Assembly (NCBI GenBank): GCA_045430285.1
Contig: JAILXV010000005.1
Location: forward strand, 62,001-126,000
Origin: Agarilytica sp045430285
GTDB lineage: Bacteria; Pseudomonadota; Gammaproteobacteria; Pseudomonadales; Cellvibrionaceae
Direction of reading: 5' to 3'
Length of the DNA: 64,000 nucleotides
The notes below the pieces were generated by a model. That model was not told the origin of the DNA and did no database searches. It saw nothing but the letters and a program-made list of their open reading frames with translations. A program made the translations under genes and the position numbers. Shown here in pieces: positions 35,038-44,500 of this stretch. How positions within the stretch are numbered: the stretch's first letter is position 1; every line of letters begins with the position of its first letter.

Positions 35038-36147
35038 CTAGGGACGAGAAATCCCTTGAGCATCATAAAATTCGCTGACAAATTGCTGCAAGCGCACCTC
35101 AGAAATGGCGTCGCGTAAGCCTTGCATCAGCCTTTGGTAGTAGCGCAAATTATGAATCGTGTTCAACTGAGAGCCCAAAATTTCGCCACATTTGTCTAAA
35201 TGATGTAAATACCCACGACTAAAATTTTCACAGGTATAGCAATCGCATTCGCTGTCCAATGGATTTGTATCGTGACGATGCTTCGCATTCCGAATTTTTA
35301 CCACGCCATGGGTGGTGAACAAATGGCCGTTACGTGCGTTACGCGTTGGCATGACACAATCGAACATATCCACACCACGGCAAACCGCTTCAACAATATC
35401 TTGAGGCTTACCAACCCCCATCAAGTAACGAGGCTTGTCCCCAGGCATCTCAGGGCCAAGATGGTCGAGAATACGGATCATGTCCTCTTTCGGCTCTCCT
35501 ACAGAAAGTCCGCCAATGGCGTAACCATCAAACCCGATATCCACTAAGCCTTTAAGTGACTCTGAACGTAAAGATTCATACATGCCCCCCTGAACAATAC
35601 CGAACAAAGCATTGGGGTTCCCCGAGTGCGCATCTTTAGAACGCTTGGCCCAACGCAACGACAGCTGCATCGAGACACTGGCCTCGTCCTCAGTCGCAGG
35701 GTAAGGCGTACACTCATCGAAGATCATCACGATATCCGAACCCAAATCTCGCTGTACTTCCATTGCCCGCTCGGGTGTGAGGTAAATTTCACTGCCATCA
35801 ATGGGAGAACGAAACTTCACACCATCTTCAGTAATCTTTCGTAAATCGCCAAGGCTGAACACCTGGAAGCCACCAGAGTCGGTCAAAATCGGCCCGGGCC
35901 ATTGAGCGAAATCATGCAATGTGCCGTGCTCTTTAATCACTTCTGTGCCTGGGCGCAGCATCAAATGGAAAGTATTCCCCAGGATTATCTCCGCGCCGAT
36001 ACCTTTTATGTCACGAGGCAACATCCCCTTAACCGTGCCATAAGTGCCGACCGGCATAAACGCGGGTGTTTGTACCTTTCCACGAGAAAACGCGAGTTCG
36101 CCTCGCCTTGCATTACCGTCGGTATTAAATAGCTCAAAATTCATCAT
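35038..36147 (-). CDS. tgt: tRNA-guanine transglycosylase (queuosine pathway)
   Basis: Exchanges guanine-34 for preQ1 in tRNAs with GUN anticodons. The 369-residue product has FMPVGTYGTVKGM, TDSGGFQVFSL with the catalytic Asp, GGLSVGEPKEDM, DCVMPTRNARNG with the nucleophilic Asp, and the zinc site CDCYTCENFSRGYLHHL. It overlaps queA by 4 bases, so the two queuosine genes are coupled. Confidence 0.97.
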   Translation of the reverse strand: MMNFELFNTDGNARRGELAFSRGKVQTPAFMPVGTYGTVKGMLPRDIKGIGAEIILGNTFHLMLRPGTEVIKEHGTLHDFAQWPGPILTDSGGFQVFSLGDLRKITEDGVKFRSPIDGSEIYLTPERAMEVQRDLGSDIVMIFDECTPYPATEDEASVSMQLSLRWAKRSKDAHSGNPNALFGIVQGGMYESLRSESLKGLVDIGFDGYAIGGLSVGEPKEDMIRILDHLGPEMPGDKPRYLMGVGKPQDIVEAVCRGVDMFDCVMPTRNARNGHLFTTHGVVKIRNAKHRHDTNPLDSECDCYTCENFSRGYLHHLDKCGEILGSQLNTIHNLRYYQRLMQGLRDAISEVRLQQFVSEFYDAQGISRP

Positions 36148-37229
36148 ACTGATTGACCTGGTGGCTCTCCTGCTAACTGCCCTGGTAACTCAAGATATGC
36201 TTCGTTATTCTTAGTAATGAACATCGCGTCACCGTAACTGAAAAATCGATATTGCTGTTCTATCGCTTCGCGATAAGCATCCATCGTATGACGATATCCC
36301 GCAAATGCACTCACTAGCATCATGAGTGTGCTTTCGGGCAAATGGAAATTCGTCACCAGCGCATCCACCACTTGATAGCGAAAACTCGGGTAAATAAAGA
36401 TATTGGTATCGCCTTGAAAAGGCTCAATCCGGCCCGACAAAGCCGCCGTCTCCAAACACCTTACACTGGTTGTGCCAACGGCAATCACGCGCTTACGCGC
36501 CGCTTTGGTCTTTTCAACCAAATCACACACATCCTGTGACACCTCCATCACTTCTGAATGCATATGATGCTCTGCAATATCATCAACCCTAACAGGCTGA
36601 AATGTGCCCGCACCTACATGCAAAGTCACATGAGCGCTGTTTACGCCTTTTTCTTTCAGTTGATCCAACAGGTTTTGATCAAAGTGCAGGCCAGCAGTGG
36701 GTGCGGCGACCGCGCCGCGCTTAGAGCCATACACCGTCTGATAACGCTCTCTGTCCGCCTCTTCGTCGGGGCGGTCAATATAAGGCGGCAGGGGCATATG
36801 TCCGACAGACTCTAGAACCGTAAGGGCTGATCGCTCACCAAGGAACTTCAATTCAAACAAAGCACCATCACGCCCGATCATCTCTACTTCAGTATCATCT
36901 TCCAAACGAATGATACCGCCAACTTTGGGAGACTTACTCGCACGAACATGAGCCAATACGCAGTCTTCGGACAAAACACGCTCAACCAGTATTTCCACCT
37001 TCCCGCCGGATGCTTTTTGACCAAACACCCGAGCAGGAATCACTCGCGTATCGTTGAAAACCATCAAATCACCAGGCTCGATAAGTTCAAGAATATCGCC
37101 AAAAGAGCGGTGATCTAGTGCGCCGGAGCTGCCATTCAGGCATAGTAAACGGCTCGATGCCCGCTCCGGCATTGGCTCTTTAGCAATCAGGCCTTCCGGC
37201 AAATCGTAATGAAAATCCTGTCGTCGCAT
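36144..37229 (-). CDS. queA: S-adenosylmethionine:tRNA ribosyltransferase-isomerase QueA
   Basis: Adds the ribosyl group of SAM to preQ1 at tRNA position 34 to make epoxyqueuosine. The 361-residue product has FHYDLPEGLIAKEPMPERAS at the N-terminus, GDLMVFNDTRVIPARVFG, PLPPYIDRPDEEADRERYQT, VAAPTAGLHFD and TLHVGAGTFQPVR, all QueA hallmarks, and FHLPESTLMMLVSAFAG near the end. It overlaps tgt by 4 bases and heads the queA-tgt unit. Confidence 0.97.
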   Translation of the reverse strand: MRRQDFHYDLPEGLIAKEPMPERASSRLLCLNGSSGALDHRSFGDILELIEPGDLMVFNDTRVIPARVFGQKASGGKVEILVERVLSEDCVLAHVRASKSPKVGGIIRLEDDTEVEMIGRDGALFELKFLGERSALTVLESVGHMPLPPYIDRPDEEADRERYQTVYGSKRGAVAAPTAGLHFDQNLLDQLKEKGVNSAHVTLHVGAGTFQPVRVDDIAEHHMHSEVMEVSQDVCDLVEKTKAARKRVIAVGTTSVRCLETAALSGRIEPFQGDTNIFIYPSFRYQVVDALVTNFHLPESTLMMLVSAFAGYRHTMDAYREAIEQQYRFFSYGDAMFITKNNEAYLELPGQLAGEPPGQSV

Positions 37230-37327
37230 ATCTCTCGTCGTTTGTAGTCACTATCCACAAACTTGTACTGGTCAAAATTTGGAGCGCAAGATTAAAGGAA
37301 AAGCACACGATTTACCACGCTTAGCGG

Positions 37328-37355
37328 TTGACCCCAGACTAACCGCTGATATAAT
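37328..37355 (+). promoter_or_regulatory. Strong promoter ahead of the tRNA-Leu region
   Basis: TTGACC (37328-37333), 16-base spacer, perfect TATAAT (37350-37355), followed by a GC-rich stretch (CACCGCCC) like the discriminator of stable-RNA promoters. An inverted repeat AGCGGTT/AACCGCT spans the -35 and spacer. It faces the decayed tRNA copy and the intact tRNA-Leu. Confidence 0.7.
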
Positions 37356-37399
37356 CACCGCCCTTCGAGACGGGCACCGCCTAATCGATATGAATTAAT

Positions 37400-37500
37400 G
37401 CCAGAGTGGCGGCAATTTTTTGCTCCAAGCAAAAATTGCATTCACGCCATCCATGGCGCTCAAATTGGTAGACATACGACTTTCACCAGTCAGCGTCAGT
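37400..37500 (+). pseudogene. Decayed tRNA-Leu-like copy with a hairpin insertion
   Basis: The start GCCAGAGTGG (37400-37409) and the later CAAATTGGTAGACATACG (37461-37478) match the acceptor strand and D-arm of the intact tRNA-Leu 148 bases downstream. About 50 bases are inserted between them. The anticodon arm is altered and no matching acceptor 3' strand or CCA follows, so it is not a working tRNA. The insert holds a long imperfect hairpin (GCAATTTTTTGCT/AGCAAAAATTGC) and the palindrome CGCCATCCATGGCG. On the minus strand that palindrome is a hairpin with loop ATGGAT, like the two-loop elements at 11.2 and 60.0 kb. Confidence 0.55.
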
Positions 37501-37547
37501 AAACGCCAATACATTTAAGGAAGACATTAACTTCCTGAATAAATATT

Positions 37548-37634
37548 GCCAGAGTGGTGAAATTGGTAGACACACGGGATTCAAAATCCCGCGCCCTTAA
37601 AAGCGTGCCGGTTCGAGTCCGGCCTCTGGTACCA
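37548..37634 (+). tRNA. tRNA-Leu (anticodon CAA)
   Basis: An 87-base class II tRNA with encoded CCA. Acceptor GCCAGAG pairs with CTCTGGT (one G-T pair). The D-arm has AATTGGTAGAC. The anticodon stem CGGGA/TCCCG closes loop TTCAAAA with anticodon CAA, reading UUG. A long variable arm (GCGCCCTTAAAAGCGT) and the T-arm GCCGGTTCGAGTCCGGC follow. A strong terminator lies immediately after. Confidence 0.97.
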
Positions 37635-37638
37635 AATA

Positions 37639-37667
37639 AAAAAGGCTCCGCGGTGCGGGGCCTTTTT
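37639..37667 (+). terminator. Intrinsic terminator of tRNA-Leu
   Basis: AAAAAGGCTCCGC pairs with GCGGGGCCTTTTT (one T-G pair) around a GGT loop, five bases after the tRNA 3' end. A-run and T-run on the two sides. Confidence 0.85.
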
Positions 37668-37907
37668 AGTTTTTGGTGATCTTTAATTCTAAAAGCCCTA
37701 TTCAAGCGAGCAAACACTCTTAGCACCTATACCTCCACCTCCTAGACCGTCTTTGACACACGATCACTTCACGGCGAGGTCTCACGGATGCACGTTAGCA
37801 CTTAACCTAAAATAGTCGCTCTCATCACTCCGACCTAGTTTCACGCCCACCAATTCGTTAACATGCTTACAATAGTGTTTTTAGCTGAATAACAGGAATA
37901 TAGCCCC
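37668..37907. other. Intergenic region after tRNA-Leu
   Basis: About 240 bases without a recognisable gene. It contains CTCACGGATG near 37781, similar to part of the 11.2-kb element but without closing stems. I see no repeat, attachment-site duplication of the tRNA 3' end or promoter that I would defend. Confidence 0.3.
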
Positions 37908-39035
37908 ATGGCACAAATAAACCGTCTCGAATTTCTTGACAGCTTAAGAGGCTTCATCATATTACTCGTCGTAGTCTTACATGCCTCTGCCGTTTATATG
38001 AAAATGCCACCTCAATGGTGGTACGTGGTGGACCCTCAAAAAAGCTTATTTTTTACTTTTGTTTCAATTCTCCTTAGCGTCCCATTGATGGCGCCCATGT
38101 TTTTTATTGCAGGATACTTCGCACTAAAATCATTACAAAAAAACGGAGTTCACCATTATCTTAAAAACAAGCTTATTCGCATTGGCGCGCCGTGGGCGTT
38201 CGGTGCTTTGATTTTAGCTCCGATGGCAGGCTATTTCATTCATTTCTCCAGAGGTAACCCTATGGAGTTTTTCCACTTCGTATTATATGAACACTGGGTA
38301 AACAGCTATCAACAATCTGTATATTGGTTTTTAGGGATTCTTCTATTATTTTTTTTATGCTTAACATTGACATTTAAATTTAGCGTATCTCTTCGTCAAG
38401 CAAAACCACAGACAAAAAAACCTACGCCAATATTCTTTATTGGTTTCCTCGCTACATGTATCACATCCATGTTAGTTGTAAATCAATATGTATCACTAAC
38501 ATCTTGGTATACAGACCTTTACATTATTATGTTTCAACCTGTAAAACTCCCACTGTACGCCGCCTATTTTTGCCTTGGGATATACGCCTACTTAAACAAC
38601 TGGTATCCGCTAAAAACGGAGACGCTCAAACTTCAATACCATTTCATATTTTGGGTTATGACAGCCTCTCTCTACGCTCTATACAGCATCAAACTCTTGC
38701 CAATTCCAGCGGGAAATGAATTAGTTTCTAAGGCAGCAAAAATTATATTTTTTAACCTTTATTGCTTTTCCTCTCTAATGTTTGGCGTTGCGCTCTTCCA
38801 GAAAAAAGTAAACACGAAGAGTTCATTCTGGCAGGCTATCAGTAAAACATCATACGGAATATATTTTATTCATATAATAGTTCTATGCCCAGTAACATAC
38901 TTACTTCTCTACACAACCATGCCTCTAGCGATTAAGGCGTCTCTAGCGATAGGCCTTACAGGACTAATCTCCTGGACTATTACTCATTTCATACTAAATA
39001 AAGCCCCCTATTCAAGATTGGCATTTGCTCCTTAA
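37908..39035 (+). CDS. Acyltransferase family 3 integral membrane protein
   Basis: A 375-residue membrane protein of the acyltransferase 3 / OpgC-like family, which acylates sugars or glucans in the envelope. The family start is clear (RLEFLDSLRGFIILLVVVLH, with the conserved Arg-Gly pair and His), followed by about ten helices, for example PLMAPMFFIAGYFALKSL and KTSYGIYFIHIIVLCPVTYL near the end. Acceptor and donor cannot be read. It is AT-rich compared with the core genes to its left and follows the tRNA-Leu terminator by 240 bases, so acquisition next to a tRNA is possible but unproven. Confidence 0.85.
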   Translation: MAQINRLEFLDSLRGFIILLVVVLHASAVYMKMPPQWWYVVDPQKSLFFTFVSILLSVPLMAPMFFIAGYFALKSLQKNGVHHYLKNKLIRIGAPWAFGALILAPMAGYFIHFSRGNPMEFFHFVLYEHWVNSYQQSVYWFLGILLLFFLCLTLTFKFSVSLRQAKPQTKKPTPIFFIGFLATCITSMLVVNQYVSLTSWYTDLYIIMFQPVKLPLYAAYFCLGIYAYLNNWYPLKTETLKLQYHFIFWVMTASLYALYSIKLLPIPAGNELVSKAAKIIFFNLYCFSSLMFGVALFQKKVNTKSSFWQAISKTSYGIYFIHIIVLCPVTYLLLYTTMPLAIKASLAIGLTGLISWTITHFILNKAPYSRLAFAP

Positions 39036-39266
39036 TATCCGGCATTGCGCTAGTTTTATAAACGAGAAAAGTCCCGAACCGTAAATTCCGGTTCCGAAAC
39101 AGGCTGGGCAAGAAGCATGAGCGGAAATATTAGCTACAAATGTAAGCACATATTCTACAAACACCACATAATTTTGTCGTCCGACACAACACGACATCGC
39201 CATATGCCAGGTGAAGGGGACTCCAACGACTATAATTAATGTCACGACCCCATAGCCCAAACCCCG

Positions 39267-40427
39267 ATGATTAAACGTATCTCCGTGGACGACCTACAAG
39301 TCGGTATGTATGTATGCGACAAGCCTGCCGAAATCGAGCTAAATACGCTTGAGAGTAAAGGCTTCGTCCGCCGAAAATCAACAATATACAAAATAAAGCA
39401 GGCTGGCGCTGAATACATTTATATCGATACAGAAAAAGGCATTGATCCACGGTCCCCTATTGATTCCTCCCCTACCAAAGCCTCCCAACCTAAGCCTCCA
39501 ACTGAATCTGCTCGAAAAGAAGCTAGCAAAATATATAAGAAGAGCTTGCTCCAAATAAATAAAGCGATGTCAGACGCCAAACTAGGAAAACGCATCGATA
39601 TTAGCCCGATAGAAGAAGTTGCCAGTGAAATATGCAAAACAGTTTCTAAAAACCCTTTAGCGCTGCAATGGCTCACCCAGGTAAACGAAAATGCAGCCGC
39701 AGTATTTGAGCACTCGATTAATTGCGGTATTCTGATGGGGATATTTGCCCGTCACTTAGGCTTTTCACACGAGGAAACTTCGCAGAAAATCACAGGGGCT
39801 CTGTTTCATGATATTGGGGAATCAAAGGTGACTCCAGCGCTGCTAAATCGAGGAGAAAATGAGCTCGGTGAGACAGAACTAGAAGAGCGAAAAAAACACG
39901 TCGACTATGGCATTGAGATTCTTAACGAGGCTGAAATTAAAGATCAATCGCTCATTGAGATGTGTCTCCATCATCACGAAAAGATAGACGGTAGCGGCTA
40001 CCCAGAAGGACTGTCAGGGAATAATATTTCGATTAACGGAAAACTGATGGCTCTGGTCGACAAATACGAAAACCTCACATCTAATCGTTCCGACGGTATC
40101 GATTACACTCCTTGCATTGCGATGAAAAAAATTCAGGAGCTAGGCGAAACAACACTAGATGAGGAGCTAATTTCCGAATTTTTAAAGTGCTTTGGCATAT
40201 ATCCCAGCGGGACGCTGGTGGAACTATCAAATGGCCGACTGGCGGTAGTCATCACCCCAAACGCAGACTCCCCCCAAAAACCTTATATTAGAATTATCTA
40301 CAACCGGATAACGTCCTGCTATGAGCCGATAACGGAATTAGATTTAGGGGTAAGTAAAAAAGGGGTTGTTATCGTTAGATCTGTTCATCCTAAGAAATAT
40401 AATATTAATCTAGAGGATTTTTTATGA
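39267..40427 (+). CDS. HD-GYP c-di-GMP phosphodiesterase with DUF3391 N-terminus
   Basis: A 386-residue soluble protein. Residues 1-100 are a DUF3391 domain (MIKRISVDDLQVGMYVCDKP). The HD-GYP domain spans about 130-330 with the metal pair His181-Asp182 (GALFHDIGESKV), the second histidine set CLHHHEKIDGSGYPEGLSG (residues 233-251, GYP intact) and a downstream Asp in LMALVDKYENLTS. It should hydrolyse c-di-GMP. The C-terminal 60 residues (GTLVELSNGRLAVVITPN) are the usual small beta extension. It is the second c-di-GMP enzyme in the window, after the GGDEF-EAL protein at 17.6 kb. Confidence 0.92.
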   Translation: MIKRISVDDLQVGMYVCDKPAEIELNTLESKGFVRRKSTIYKIKQAGAEYIYIDTEKGIDPRSPIDSSPTKASQPKPPTESARKEASKIYKKSLLQINKAMSDAKLGKRIDISPIEEVASEICKTVSKNPLALQWLTQVNENAAAVFEHSINCGILMGIFARHLGFSHEETSQKITGALFHDIGESKVTPALLNRGENELGETELEERKKHVDYGIEILNEAEIKDQSLIEMCLHHHEKIDGSGYPEGLSGNNISINGKLMALVDKYENLTSNRSDGIDYTPCIAMKKIQELGETTLDEELISEFLKCFGIYPSGTLVELSNGRLAVVITPNADSPQKPYIRIIYNRITSCYEPITELDLGVSKKGVVIVRSVHPKKYNINLEDFL

Positions 40428-40482
40428 CACAGCGAAAAATGACGTCAAGGTAAAACTCACGATACCCAAACCCAAGCAACTC

Positions 40483-41007
40483 TTAGCCTTCCACCCTGGC
40501 AAGAACTAAATTCACAACATACTCAAACGCTTTAACACTTAGAGAACCATCAACTTTTACTTCATCCAAAGGATAAGTTTGTATCTCTGCATCCTCAAAC
40601 TCTTCAGGATATTTAACCAAAAGCTTTTCCCCATCCTTCGCAACCGTAGATATATGAAGTTGTGCCGCTACCGGATCATTTTCACCTGAGCGAGTAACAA
40701 AACCATAGCGCTCAACAGTAATGGGCGATCTAAGCTTGAGTCCTGAAGCAGAAGCTTGAACGATACCTAGAATATCAAACCCCACCTCACGAGCGGATTC
40801 ATCGATTTCTTTCCCTATACCCTCATCGATAGCAACACCAATAGCGATTCCCATTGCTCCCATCGAAGACATTAGCATCATGCCTGCACCAGCGCCCTTA
40901 CCTTGAAACCGAACACGGTCGGGCTCTACCACCGACACACTATGCTTATCTAGCTGAGAGCAGGCTCCAAGAAATAATAAAAAGATTATCGCTCCGATCG
41001 ATTTCAT
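40483..41007 (-). CDS. Small lipoprotein of unknown function
   Basis: Not recognised. The 174-residue product has a signal peptide with lipobox FLGAC. Residues 35-70 form a Gly/Met/Ala-rich hydrophobic stretch (GAGAGMMLMSSMGAMGIAIG) like the glycine-zipper segments of small envelope lipoproteins. The rest is a mixed alpha/beta domain (VERYGFVTRSGENDPVAAQL, LHISTVAKDGEKLLVKYPEE). It converges with the HD-GYP gene across 55 bases and lies upstream of the minor-pilin cluster's end on the same strand, 124 bases away. Confidence 0.7.
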   Translation of the reverse strand: MKSIGAIIFLLFLGACSQLDKHSVSVVEPDRVRFQGKGAGAGMMLMSSMGAMGIAIGVAIDEGIGKEIDESAREVGFDILGIVQASASGLKLRSPITVERYGFVTRSGENDPVAAQLHISTVAKDGEKLLVKYPEEFEDAEIQTYPLDEVKVDGSLSVKAFEYVVNLVLARVEG

Positions 41008-41131
41008 ATAAACATCTTCCTTACGGGAATAAATTTAGATGAAATTGTAACTGATAACAAAAGCCTGAAGGAAATCTTCTAGTAATGGGGAAAAATCAGA
41101 TATAAAGCGCATCACCTAATTTTGATGCTCT

Positions 41132-41557
41132 TTACCAACAATCTATTTCCGGAGAAGATGTTTTTTGACCAATATGATTAACGGTGAACGTCATACAATC
41201 GGTGTCGTTGGCTTGAGCACCCTTCGCTGTCGCAGTGATTGAAAAACAATTAAAGGGGGGGCCGCCACAATCAGAAACGTCTACTGATAATGTGTAATAA
41301 TCCTCTCTTGAACTGACCCCGTCACTATTTATTACCAATCGGCTGAGCTCGCTATTGTCAACGTAAGTGCTAGTTTCAGAGTATATTCGCTCCTGCATTG
41401 CCACAGCTTCCATTAAAGAGTTTGTTGCGTCCGCGCGCCTGCCTTTACGCACAGACTCTTGATAGGACGGTACTGCAACCGCGCTGATAATACCTATCAG
41501 CGCTACCACAATAATTACTTCTACAAGCGTAAATCCACTCACTCTTCGTTTCATCAT
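41132..41557 (-). CDS. pilE: Type IV minor pilin PilE
   Basis: Minor pilin of 141 residues. The class III leader MMKRRVSG is cut before FTLVEVIIVVALIGIISAVAVP, with the conserved Glu at mature position 5. The middle has RADATNSLMEAVAMQERIYS, a PilE hallmark, and the C-terminus has paired cysteines (VSDCGGPPFNCFSI and DCMTFTVNHIG...DCW), likely forming the disulfide-bonded D region. It is the last gene of the fimT-pilV-pilW-pilX-orf-pilY1-pilE cluster, 30 bases after pilY1. Confidence 0.93.
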   Translation of the reverse strand: MMKRRVSGFTLVEVIIVVALIGIISAVAVPSYQESVRKGRRADATNSLMEAVAMQERIYSETSTYVDNSELSRLVINSDGVSSREDYYTLSVDVSDCGGPPFNCFSITATAKGAQANDTDCMTFTVNHIGQKTSSPEIDCW

Positions 41558-41587
41558 TACTTTTCCTAAAGCTTGGGCAGCTAAAAA

Positions 41588-44500
41588 TTAATCAAGAGAT
41601 ATTTGCCGCCAAGATTGGCGACCAGTTTTATATACACCGATTCTTACATCCGTATTAATCTGTTCCGTGGTAGATTTGGAAGTAAAGACCGTTACACCAT
41701 CACTATTTCTAATCACCTTGGGTGCAGAAGCCAAACCTTGCCCGAGCGTAATATACGCGTCTACCACATCATTTTCGTGACTATTCGGATCATCGTCCGG
41801 CGCAAAAACCTCAAATGGTATTGCTGTTCCCGTCCTAACATCGACACCATAAAGACGGCTAGTGCCCTCAGGCTGACACATGCTCGATGAGGGCTGGTAC
41901 GAACTAAAAAAGAGTACATTATTGGCCACAGCCCCCTTGCTAATATTCCTCATAGATGGGTCACTGCCATTAGCAACAAAATCAATCGTCCAACCTGCGC
42001 GATTATCCCTAATGGAGGTAATAAGTTTCTCAAAATTCTCTACGGTTGTACCTGAGGGTATTTGTACCGGAGCACCGCTACTATATGAAATTAACCCAGT
42101 ATCTCGCACCTCGATATCTGTAACATTTTCAAGGTCTGAGAGGCTAACTTCTGACCACGTCGGCTCACCGGCACTATTTACTGGCTCCATAACACCATAA
42201 AAATGCCGCGGCTGAGTGGTGATATTATCAGGGGCCATGAACAAACGCCCTGAACCGAAGCTTACTCTGCGGCGTCCTAATTTATCATTTACCACGGCTG
42301 GCGCAGCCAGGATGGGTTCAAGGGCATTGATCATGACAGAAGTTGAGCTTCCCGCAGACTGATCCAATCGCGTTCTATACAGCGCCCCAATCGACCCTGA
42401 AGAAGGAGAACCTCCCGTTACTCCGAAATACAAAGTATCGTCAATGTAATCGTTACCATCATCGAAGCTAGCGACGTCTCCTACGAAGCTGATTCCACTT
42501 AATGCAAGTGGCCCAAATCCGCTAACATAAGTTTTCGATACAAGATCATAAATATAGAGGCCTGAAGTTTGCGCGCTGCTTGCATCATACAATGACGTCG
42601 GCCCAGAACCAAAAGCTACATACCACTCATTACTCGTTGGGCTTGCAAAGCTGGTGCTTTTAGCCCTGCGCTTTATAACCGTAGGTACACTGGTCGTGAA
42701 CCCAAATCCAGGATCCGACAATTCAGCTATTAGAGTAGGAGGCTGTTCTGGGTTTGTCACATCAAACAATACGTAAGACGAGCTAACCGTCGTATCGTCT
42801 ACTCCATCCGAGTCCACGTCAACATCAATATCGGCACCACCAAACCTTAACCCCACCATCAACACTGTCCCCCAACCATTAGGGTGGACTGAATCAGAGC
42901 TGAAAATATTTGCGTCAAAGGTAATAGGGTCACCATCAACATAATACGAATGCCCGTAGTTGGGGTTCGTCATCCATTGGAGATGGGGTAGTACGGCTCG
43001 CGGAACATAAGACCATAATTCTGCACCCAAAGGGTGTGCCGTTGCGCTGCCCCCCGCAAAGCTATCACTTGTTTTAAATGCCTTATTCTCCAGATCCCAA
43101 AACCCTGCGTTGAAAGCATGTAACATTCCACCATTAGAACCGACATAAAGGACATTACGCCGATCTTTATACTGCTCTCGATAGGCAGCGTAGGTCTTAT
43201 CTCCATAAACACTATCGTACCCATCATTCGGAGCTCCGACCAATGAAGGCGAAGAATGTACAATATCGCCCAACCGCCATACTTCAGTAATGCCGTCACC
43301 ATCATAGTCAATGGTTCGCGACCTAAAGCCAGGAAGATTCTCTTCACCCCGTACAAACTTAACCGTGTTGTATGCCTCTTCAACAGTGGGAACATCGAGA
43401 TAATTAATTAACGTATCACTATTATTTACCGTCGCCGTGGCCTGATTATATGCCGCTAATGCCGCGTTATACTCCGATAATATGGTGTTATAGGAATCTT
43501 CCACGGGTGTAAGCAACGCCTGGGCACCAGTCAAATCCGCCTCTGCTTCAACAAGATCTTGCGCTCTTTCATCTAGCTCTGTTTGCGCATCAGCCAAAAC
43601 CTGGCTGGCAACATCTACAGCAGATTGCGCAGTATCGACATCGTCCTGGGCAGCACTTACCTGATCATAACCACCAATCAAATCGAACTGACCGCCAAAA
43701 AATGCATCAAAACCAGGCAACACATCAACAGTGACGGAGCTGTGTAATCCTGACTCAGCAGCAGCTTCTAGAGCTCTGGCATCATCATAATCTTCAACGG
43801 CATTCCTTACTGCAGGCCGATTTGTATTAACGCCGGTGGCAACGAGCGCATTCACGTAAGCATCGCGCTGAGCAATAAGATTATTTATTGAGTAGTTACC
43901 ATCTGCAGTAACAAAGTCAGCATAATCATTACTGGCCAAACTCGCCATGGTGTTCAATACCGTCGACCGGTCTGTATCAGATATCGTTCCGGTATTAGCC
44001 AACTGATCGGTTAAACCACCGGTACTTGCCGCACCATTAGACACTCCTGAAATATAGTCATCAATCTCATTCTGCAAAGCGGAAAGTGACGCGGCAACAT
44101 TATTTTGCGCCGTATTTAGATCATCTAAAGCATCGATTACCAGTGGATCACCTACATCAGCGCCCTCGTTTATCAACGCAGTAACAAGTGAATCAAATTC
44201 ATCTTGAGAACTTCGACTATTCAGAGAACTCAACGCCCCTCGGTACTCGACATCAGCCGAATCAATCATGCCGTCATAGCGGCTCGAATAGTTATCCGTA
44301 TATTCTTGCGACAAATTATCAAAGTCATTTTGAGCTGAGCTAAGTGAACTTTGAGCGCTAGTAAGTGTGGCTGTAGCCGCAAGATGCGCAGCAGTCGCCG
44401 AGTCCACATCAACTTGGGCGGCATCTCGTAGAGCCACAGCGGCATCCCTTTGATTTACCATGTCGGTAACTGCCGCTTGTGCACCATTAAATTGCGCCTG

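Noticed and set aside
37741..37830. CTCACGGATGCACGTTAGC as a fourth two-hairpin element
   Set aside because: It shares about ten bases with the 11.2-kb core, but the flanks do not pair, there is no second loop and no enclosing stem.
39076..39094. Hairpin GAACCG/CGGTTC after the acyltransferase gene as a terminator
   Set aside because: The stem is only six bases and no T-run follows.
37635..41007. Genomic island integrated at tRNA-Leu
   Set aside because: No integrase, no duplicated tRNA 3' end and no mobility gene; only AT-richness and the position next to a tRNA support it.
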